NCBI RefSeq assembly: GCF_026343955.1
Contig: NZ_JAPKNI010000001.1
Span: 1 to 64,000, forward strand
Direction: 5' to 3'
Source: Kaistia defluvii
GTDB taxonomy: Bacteria > Pseudomonadota > Alphaproteobacteria > Rhizobiales > Kaistiaceae
Length of the DNA: 64,000 nt
Position numbers and translations under genes: made by a program. Of this stretch, positions 58,649 through 64,000 are shown in pieces (position 1 is the stretch's first letter; every line of letters begins with the position of its first letter). Under the pieces are notes generated by a model, which made no database searches, was not told the origin of the DNA, and saw only the letters and a program-made list of their open reading frames with translations.

Positions 58649-59446
58649 TCAGTCCAGGATCGCGCCGGTCAGGCCGAACTGCGACAGCAGGCGCAATTGG
58701 GCAGGCGCCCAGGCCTTGCCCGAGGTGAGGAAGGCCTGCCCCTCCGCCATCGGCGCGCCCGGCGGCTCGGCCGTCAGGGACAGGACCGACAGGACCCGGC
58801 GCGCGATCGCCTCGGCGGGGTCGATCCAGGTCACCGGCCAGGGCGCCACGGCTTCCATCCGGTCGATCAGGAAGGGATAATGCGTGCAGGCGAGTACGAT
58901 CGTATCGGTTCGCCTGCCCTCGACCTCGATGAAGGCCGGCTCGATCTCGGTGCGAAGGGCGGCATCGTCGACGGGGTCGCCGCGCATCGCCGCTTCCGCC
59001 AACGGCGCCAGCTCCGACGAGCCGACGAGCCGGACGTGGCAATCCCGCGCGAAGCTGCGTATCAGGTCGCGCGTGTAATCCCGCTTCATCGTTCCGGGAG
59101 TCGCCAGCACCCCGACGACATGACTGCCGGAACGCTCCGCCGCCGGCTTGATCGCGGGAACCGTGCCGATGAAGGGGATCGCATGCAGCGCCCGCAGGGG
59201 CGGCAGCACCAGCGTCGAGGCCGTATTGCAGGCGATCACCACCGCATCTGGCCCAAAGCGCTCGATCAACCGCCCCATCAGAGCGACGATATGATCGGAA
59301 AGCGGACCGGCCTCCCAGTCGCCGTAGGGAAAGGCGGCATCATCCGCGACATAAGTGATGTCGGCCGACGGCAATTGGCGACGGATCTCGCGCAGAACCG
59401 AGAGGCCCCCTATGCCCGAATCGAAGACCAGCAGCCTGGCGCTCAA
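58649..59446 (-). CDS. murI: glutamate racemase
   Basis: Converts L- to D-glutamate for peptidoglycan, 265 residues. LLVFDSGIGGLSVLREIRRQ supplies the catalytic Asp region, VIACNTASTLVLPP the first Cys and VLACTHYPFLIDRM the second Cys/His. The TTG at 59446 is the best start: it overlaps the stop of the upstream trmJ (TTGA), and GAGG lies upstream; no ATG or GTG precedes the conserved DSGIGG. Translational coupling to trmJ is likely. Confidence 0.92.
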   Translation of the reverse strand: MSARLLVFDSGIGGLSVLREIRRQLPSADITYVADDAAFPYGDWEAGPLSDHIVALMGRLIERFGPDAVVIACNTASTLVLPPLRALHAIPFIGTVPAIKPAAERSGSHVVGVLATPGTMKRDYTRDLIRSFARDCHVRLVGSSELAPLAEAAMRGDPVDDAALRTEIEPAFIEVEGRRTDTIVLACTHYPFLIDRMEAVAPWPVTWIDPAEAIARRVLSVLSLTAEPPGAPMAEGQAFLTSGKAWAPAQLRLLSQFGLTGAILD

Positions 59447-60252
59447 TCCTCGGCCTCGCGGCTGGTGGTTTCCGTGCCATCGGCGCGGCGGCGCGGCCGG
59501 GTCGGCCGGTTTTCCAGCGCCGCGACGACGCCGCGCAGCGTGCGGATATCGGCCTCGGTGAACTGGGCCTTCTGCAGCATGGCCCGCAAGGTCTGCACCA
59601 CGACGGGCCGCTTCTCGACCGGGCGGAAGAAGGTGACTGCGTCGAGCGCGCCTTCCAGATGCTCGAACAGGCCGATCAATTCCTGCTTGGTCGCCGGGCG
59701 GCTGTCGTTCGGCGTGGTGAAGCGAAGCCCTGCCTCCTCCGTCTCGAGCCCGCTGCGCCGCCATTCATAGGCGAGGATCAGCACGGCCTGGGCGATGTTG
59801 AGCGAGGCGAATTGCGGATCGATCGGCAGCGTCACGATCTCGTCGGCGAGCGAGATCTCCTCATTGGTGAGGCCGATGCGCTCGCGTCCGAACAGGATGC
59901 CGGTCTTCACCCCGCCGGCCATGTGCCCGCGCATGATGCCGGCCGCGGCGGCGGGGCCGCGCACCGCCTTGGCGAGCTCGCGCGAACGGGCCGTGGTCGC
60001 GACGAGATAACCGAGATCGGCGACGGCTTCCTCGACCGTCTGGAACAGGCGGATGCGGTCGAAGACATGGTCGGCGCGGCTGGCGGCGCGGCGCGCGCTC
60101 TCGCTCGGCCAGCCGTCGCGCGGATTGACGATGCGCAGATCGCGCAGACCGAAATTCGCCATGGCGCGGGCGGCGGTGCCGATGTTCTCGCCAAGCTGCG
60201 GTTCGACGAGAATGACGGCGGGCCCGTCGACGAGAAGTTCAGAAGCGACCAT
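59443..60252 (-). CDS. trmJ: tRNA (cytidine/uridine-2'-O-)-methyltransferase TrmJ-like
   Basis: SPOUT-class RNA methyltransferase, 269 residues, modifying the ribose at position 32 of some tRNAs. The knot motifs are VILVEPQLGENIGTAARAMA near residue 15, GILFGRERIGLTNEEISLAD near 117 and PQFASLNIAQAVLILAYEWR. The C-terminal ~90 residues form the helical extension of TrmJ. It overlaps murI by four bases and is divergent from the HdeD gene. Confidence 0.93.
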   Translation of the reverse strand: MVASELLVDGPAVILVEPQLGENIGTAARAMANFGLRDLRIVNPRDGWPSESARRAASRADHVFDRIRLFQTVEEAVADLGYLVATTARSRELAKAVRGPAAAAGIMRGHMAGGVKTGILFGRERIGLTNEEISLADEIVTLPIDPQFASLNIAQAVLILAYEWRRSGLETEEAGLRFTTPNDSRPATKQELIGLFEHLEGALDAVTFFRPVEKRPVVVQTLRAMLQKAQFTEADIRTLRGVVAALENRPTRPRRRADGTETTSREAED

Positions 60253-60394
60253 TGCGTCCGTGCATCATGTTGATTTCGCCCTCTCCTAGCCCATAGAGAG
60301 CTCTCACGCTATATTCGCACTGCGTGAAGCAGGTTGCAGGACTTAACCGAGTCGCAACCTTGGGAACTGGGATCGTTCAAGGGGAGGACGCGAA

Positions 60395-60958
60395 ATGCCC
60401 GCGGATCTGACAGCCAGCAAGAGCTTTTCGGCGAGCGTACGAGAAAAGTGGGGCTGGTTCCTGTTTCTCGGCATCGTGTTCGTGATCGGCGGCATCTGCG
60501 CCATCGCCATGCCGCTGATTTCCAGCGTCACCGTCACGATCTTCCTCGCGGTCGTGCTGGTCATCGCCGGGGCGGTCCAGATCTTCCAGTCGTTCAGCGT
60601 CCAGGGCTGGGGCGGCTTCCTTTGGCAACTGGTCGTCGGCATCGTCATTCTGATCGGCGGCGTCGCCATCTACATGTCGCCGGTTGTCGGCAGCGTTGCG
60701 CTCACCCTGATCATCGCGTCCGTCTTCATGGCCAAGGGCATTTTCCAGATCGCCCTTTCGATGCGGGTCCGGCCGATGGACGGCTGGGGCTGGATCCTCG
60801 CCGCCGGCATCATCGCCTTCCTGGCCGGCCTCTTCATCCTGCTTCAGTATCCGTTCTCCGGCCTCTGGGTCCCCGGCACGCTGGCTGGCATCTCGCTGCT
60901 CTTCACCGGCTGGAGCTACATCGCGCTGGCCCTGGCCGCGCGTCGCATCCTTGCATGA
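60395..60958 (+). CDS. HdeD-family membrane protein (DUF308)
   Basis: A 187-residue inner-membrane protein with six hydrophobic segments in three DUF308 repeats: FLGIVFVIGGICAIAMPLIS, LVVGIVILIGGVAIYMSPVV and ILAAGIIAFLAGLFILLQYP. HdeD protects enteric bacteria at low pH and high density; functions in alphaproteobacteria are unknown. GGGGAGG precedes the ATG. It overlaps the glycosyltransferase start by four bases, an unusual pairing. Confidence 0.9.
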   Translation: MPADLTASKSFSASVREKWGWFLFLGIVFVIGGICAIAMPLISSVTVTIFLAVVLVIAGAVQIFQSFSVQGWGGFLWQLVVGIVILIGGVAIYMSPVVGSVALTLIIASVFMAKGIFQIALSMRVRPMDGWGWILAAGIIAFLAGLFILLQYPFSGLWVPGTLAGISLLFTGWSYIALALAARRILA

Positions 60959-61845
60959 ACGAGGCGGAGTGGCGCCAGACCTACGGCGTGAGCGGCAGCG
61001 AAAACCTGCCGCTCGTGACGATCATCGCCATCAACTGGAACTATGCCACCTATCTTCTGACCGCGCTTCGATCCGCAGTGGCGCAAGATTATCCGCGGCT
61101 GGAGATCATCGTCCTCGACAATGGTTCGCAGGACGACAGCCCCTCGCTGATCAGCGCCTTTGTCGAGCAGCATCCGCAGGTCCGCTTCATTCAACTGATG
61201 CGCAATATCGGCCAGTTTGGCGCCGCGCACCACATTCTCACGCAGCATCGGGTTGCGGGTGACTTCGCCTCCTTCCTCGACACCGACGATTTCCTGTTTC
61301 CGCATTTCATCAGCCATCACATTCGGGCGCATCTGCTGCTGAACAACGGCGCCGACGTCTCGACCGGCGACACGTTGCAGATCGACCAAAACGGGACGAT
61401 CGTCGCGGGCAACATGCCGCATTGGTGGAAGAAGCCGGCAGCGGATCGGCCTGGCTGGGTCGAGACGCGGGTCTCGACCCACCATGATACCCCTCGGCAG
61501 CTCTCCCTGACGCTGATCCCGCCGAGCCAGCGGCGCTGGTTCTGGCATCCGGGAACCTCGATCGTCTACCGCCGGCAGAAGATCGAGCGCCTGATGCAGG
61601 CGATCCGCGATCCGATCGAGGTCAAATTCGCGCTCGACGCCTCAGCGGCCCCCTTCTGCCACACCGAAGGCGGGAGCATCATGCTGAATGAGCCCCTGTC
61701 CGGTTACCGGATCCATGGCAGGAACTCGAGTGTGACCGCGCCCCAGCTGCAGCATCTCGACTCCGGCCGCGCTTCGTTCGTGAAGGGCAACAAGAGGCAG
61801 GAACGCTGGTTCCGCAAGAACTTCCGCAAACAGCGAACGGCATGA
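60955..61845 (+). CDS. family-2 glycosyltransferase
   Basis: A 296-residue GT-A glycosyltransferase (GT2). VTIIAINWNYATYLLTALRS opens the nucleotide-sugar fold, IVLDNGSQDDSPSLI gives the first Asp motif and ASFLDTDDFLFPHF the DXD-type metal site. Its target is unknown; it resembles transferases of surface polysaccharide synthesis. It is the first of three tandem paralogues and is translationally coupled to HdeD through an ATGA overlap. Confidence 0.9.
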   Translation: MNEAEWRQTYGVSGSENLPLVTIIAINWNYATYLLTALRSAVAQDYPRLEIIVLDNGSQDDSPSLISAFVEQHPQVRFIQLMRNIGQFGAAHHILTQHRVAGDFASFLDTDDFLFPHFISHHIRAHLLLNNGADVSTGDTLQIDQNGTIVAGNMPHWWKKPAADRPGWVETRVSTHHDTPRQLSLTLIPPSQRRWFWHPGTSIVYRRQKIERLMQAIRDPIEVKFALDASAAPFCHTEGGSIMLNEPLSGYRIHGRNSSVTAPQLQHLDSGRASFVKGNKRQERWFRKNFRKQRTA

Positions 61846-61876
61846 CACGAGCGGCCCGGTGGGCAAGCCAGTCTGA

Positions 61877-61912
61877 ATCCGACCAGGTCTCACCATCCGA
61901 CCAGGTCTCACC
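61877..61912. repeat. tandem 18-bp direct repeat before the second GT gene
   Basis: ATCCGACCAGGTCTCACC occurs twice in tandem at 61877-61894 and 61895-61912, within the 81-bp gap between two glycosyltransferase genes. This is consistent with recent slippage or a doubled element. Confidence 0.8.
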
Positions 61913-61926
61913 GGATCGAAAGCGCC

Positions 61927-63153
61927 ATGGATAGATCCGATTTCTTCATTCAGAACCGCGGCGAATCGGCCCTTGCCCACCCGGGCGCGATCCAGGTGCC
62001 TCTGGTTTCCTTTGTCCTCACGGGGAAGCCTGACGACGACTTCGCCCAGGTCATCGAGGCGGTGCGGAAGCAGAGCTACCCGCGTTTCGAGGCGATCCTT
62101 GTCGACGCAAGCGCAACGGCTTCCAGTCACGCCGCCCTCGAGCGCCAGATCGCCGGCGATCGCCGCTTCCAGATCGTATCCGTGGACACGGATCCGGGGC
62201 CGTTTGGCCGAGCGTCTCTTGGGCTTGCCGCCGCCGAAGGAGAGTTCATCACCTTCCTGGAGGCGACGGAACTTCCCCTGCCGAACTTCGCCGCCATCCA
62301 TATCCAGACCCATCTCGCGAGCCGTCACAGCGTCGCCTTCACCGCTTCGCCGTTCTTCACGGCCAGACCGGAGCGCGACGGCCCGCCCTCGCCGCTGTCC
62401 GAACCATCCGCCGCCTGGCCGCAACCGGGGACGCCGGTCCTGCGGCTCGCCTGTATCGACGACAGTGCTTTCGCGGACCTGGCATCGCGCGTGGCGCTGA
62501 TCGAACCGACGAGGCAGGGCTGGACGACGTCTCCCGATGCCGCAAAGATGTATCGGCGCTTCATCCTCGATCTTCTGGATCCGCAGGCCGTCGCCGCGAC
62601 GGAACAGCCATCCTCGGCGTCCACGCACTATGCGCCGCTGTGCCAAATGCTGGGCGGGTCGGCGTCGATCGGGATCCCGCTTTCGAGCCCACGGCTCACC
62701 GCCCTTCCCGAGCCGACAGCCAGCCGCGAGGCCGGATCGCGGACGGCCATCGACGAGCGGAACACGCTTCGCGTCTGGGCGGCCAACGGCTCGGACTTTG
62801 TCCGTCGCATCGGTTCGCAACGCTACTGGAACGGGCTGGCTCTGCTGCTGGTCGGCCCGCAGCCGGGCCCGAGCCAGATGCCAGGCCCCGCGCAGATCGC
62901 GGCGCGGGCGGACGGCCTGCTGCCTCTGCTATCCAGCGCCTTTGGCGAGCGCCAAGCGATTCACCAGCTCGATGAACGGCTGCCGCGCCCGGCCGTCCTG
63001 GCCGTGCTCAAGGAGCAATACGGGAGTCGCCTGCCCCTCCACGTGCAGATCGCTCTGCGCACGACCGTCCTCCGTCGGATGCGTGAGGCCGTACGCCAGT
63101 ATCTCCGCGCGCGCAAAGCCAGGGGCCGCAAACGTCGGGCGATGCGAGGATAG
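61927..63153 (+). CDS. degenerate family-2 glycosyltransferase paralogue
   Basis: A 408-residue protein with a GT2-like N-terminal fold (VPLVSFVLTGKPDDDFAQVI, RFEAILVDASATASSHAALE). The stretch IHIQTHLASRHSVAFTASPF is clearly paralogous to the third gene at 63530. The catalytic positions have changed: where the paralogues have FLDTDD or FIDSDD, this protein has TFLEATELPLPNF, and the first motif lacks the usual IVDN. It is thus probably inactive, and the C-terminal ~200 residues are a different, basic tail (RKARGRKRRAMRG). Confidence 0.78.
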   Translation: MDRSDFFIQNRGESALAHPGAIQVPLVSFVLTGKPDDDFAQVIEAVRKQSYPRFEAILVDASATASSHAALERQIAGDRRFQIVSVDTDPGPFGRASLGLAAAEGEFITFLEATELPLPNFAAIHIQTHLASRHSVAFTASPFFTARPERDGPPSPLSEPSAAWPQPGTPVLRLACIDDSAFADLASRVALIEPTRQGWTTSPDAAKMYRRFILDLLDPQAVAATEQPSSASTHYAPLCQMLGGSASIGIPLSSPRLTALPEPTASREAGSRTAIDERNTLRVWAANGSDFVRRIGSQRYWNGLALLLVGPQPGPSQMPGPAQIAARADGLLPLLSSAFGERQAIHQLDERLPRPAVLAVLKEQYGSRLPLHVQIALRTTVLRRMREAVRQYLRARKARGRKRRAMRG

Positions 63154-63529
63154 TCCTGGATGAACCAGGCCGGCGCGCCGGGTTCGGTCACGATCGGTTG
63201 GTTGAGATCGACCCCGGCGCCGTTGATGTCGATAGCGAGGTGGAGCGCTTGGATCGGGCCCAACCCGCTCGCAGCGCCGACGAAGGGAATTCAGGTCCCT
63301 GCCGAATGGCAAATCAGGCGCTGCATTCCGGGGGATCGCGCATCGGTAGGGTCTGCTGATCGACTATACTGGATGAATTCCAATCCAGTCATTGCGTCCC
63401 GCCCGGCACGTGCATACCAATGGGCGGCTACCGGGCAACCGCCACGCAGTCGCCCGATGGCGGCTCTATTCAGCGGCAGCCTCTCAAGTCGACAGAGATC
63501 GGCACCCAGAAAAAGGCCTACCTCAAGCC
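63154..63529. other. 376-bp gap between GT genes with a coding-like minus-strand trace
   Basis: No convincing complete gene is seen. On the minus strand, from about 63290 down to ~63150, a frame opened by a TGA reads PFVGAASGLGPIQALHLAID and GAGVDLNQPIVTEPGAPAWF with high third-position GC, as in real genes here. It then runs into the antisense of the preceding gene. It could be a remnant of a lost gene; no family is recognised. Confidence 0.35.
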
Positions 63530-64000
63530 ATGCAAGACCGCCTGGAAGTCTCAGGTTCCGGGAATCTGCCGCCCCCGAGCGATGCCGGCGGCGAAGATCT
63601 GACGATCGGCGGTATCGCGGCTTCCAGGCTGGCGATCGCCGGAGAAGCGCGGCTTCCCAAGGTCTCTTTCATCGTTCGAAACTGGAACTATGGCCGGTAT
63701 ATCGGGCGCACGATCGACTCGATCCTGAGGCAGGATTATCCGGACTTCGAGGTCGTGATCGTCGACAATGCCTCGACGGATGAAAGCCGGGACGTCATCG
63801 CGCGTCACGTCGGCGACGACCCGCACTTTCGCATCCGTCATGCCGAGGTCAACCTGGGTTCCTTGGGCGCCGGCTTGCTCGGACTGGAACAGGCATCAGG
63901 CGAATTCGTTGCGTTCATCGATTCGGACGATACGCTCCTGTCGAACTTTGCCTCGGTGCATATCCAGGTCCATCTGGCCAGTCGCCACAACATTGCGTTC
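63530..64000 (+). CDS. family-2 glycosyltransferase, N-terminal part (cut by window end)
   Basis: A frame open from the ATG at 63530 to the window end gives 157 residues and no stop, so the gene continues. After a ~42-residue leader it shows a complete GT2 core: KVSFIVRNWNYGRYIGRTID, FEVVIVDNASTDESRDVI, EFVAFIDSDDTLLSNFASVH and IQVHLASRHNIAF at the edge. The DXD-type motif (DSDD) is intact, unlike in the preceding paralogue. Its start is the first ATG; an earlier GTG cannot be excluded. Confidence 0.85.
   Translation, partial: MQDRLEVSGSGNLPPPSDAGGEDLTIGGIAASRLAIAGEARLPKVSFIVRNWNYGRYIGRTIDSILRQDYPDFEVVIVDNASTDESRDVIARHVGDDPHFRIRHAEVNLGSLGAGLLGLEQASGEFVAFIDSDDTLLSNFASVHIQVHLASRHNIAF

Noticed and set aside
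60361-60377. GGAAC followed by CGTT upstream of HdeD, resembling an EcfG promoter
   Set aside because: The spacer is only about six bases, not 16-17.

Overview
The window is a 64 kb, GC-rich stretch of alphaproteobacterial chromosome. It is most likely from the Hyphomicrobiales (Rhizobiales); a Kaistia-like genus is a guess from gene content only. Lineage clues are the purC-purS-purQ-purL-bolA-grxD block beside a DUF1476 (F1-ATPase zeta subunit) gene, a BA14K-family protein, DUF2259 and DUF6867 proteins, an EcfG-type stress promoter and Rhizobiales-style intergenic palindromes. I see no tRNA, rRNA, CRISPR array, insertion sequence or prophage. Genes are tightly packed in short operons on both strands.

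Layout. 0-9.2 kb: LuxR and LysR regulators, a DMT exporter, a purine-salvage/CinA cluster, a palindromic repeat, map-radC and an MFS transporter. 9.3-12.9 kb: a complete Mn/Fe ABC importer (sitABCD) behind two possible metalloregulator operators. 13-17.4 kb: an L,D-transpeptidase, an orphan amino-acid binding protein, an aldo-keto reductase and a VOC protein. 17.6-22 kb: the Anbu (ancestral beta-subunit proteasome-like) operon, made of circularly permuted ATP-grasp, alpha-E, transglutaminase-like and Anbu genes, behind a strong sigma-54 promoter match. 22-30 kb: SRPBCC, enol-lactonase-like, DoxX, ETF-ubiquinone oxidoreductase, a sorbosone-dehydrogenase-like protein, family-4 UDG, MFS and flavin reductase.

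30-37.3 kb: a branched-chain amino-acid ABC system (livHMGF, a DUF6867 membrane protein, two binding proteins). 37.3-46.3 kb: D-amino-acid dehydrogenase, rpe, secreted proteins, purB, a DUF433/DUF5615 toxin-antitoxin pair, glutathione peroxidase, aqpZ, an HpcH/HpaI aldolase, the F1 zeta subunit and purC. 46.3-50.5 kb: purS, a small coiled-coil protein, purQ, purL, bolA and grxD. 50.5-60.3 kb: BA14K, an ArsB-like permease, ttcA, an EamA exporter, rpsD, SDR, Gfo/Idh, a luciferase-like monooxygenase, murI and trmJ. 60.4-64 kb: an HdeD membrane protein coupled to a family-2 glycosyltransferase, followed by two more paralogues, the last cut by the window end.

The most interesting region is 17.6-22 kb. 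The Anbu gene neighbourhood is known, but here it has a near-consensus sigma-54 promoter with a possible upstream activator palindrome, and its transglutaminase-like member has lost the catalytic cysteine. The second notable region is the glycosyltransferase triplet at the right end, whose middle member has lost the DXD-type metal site.
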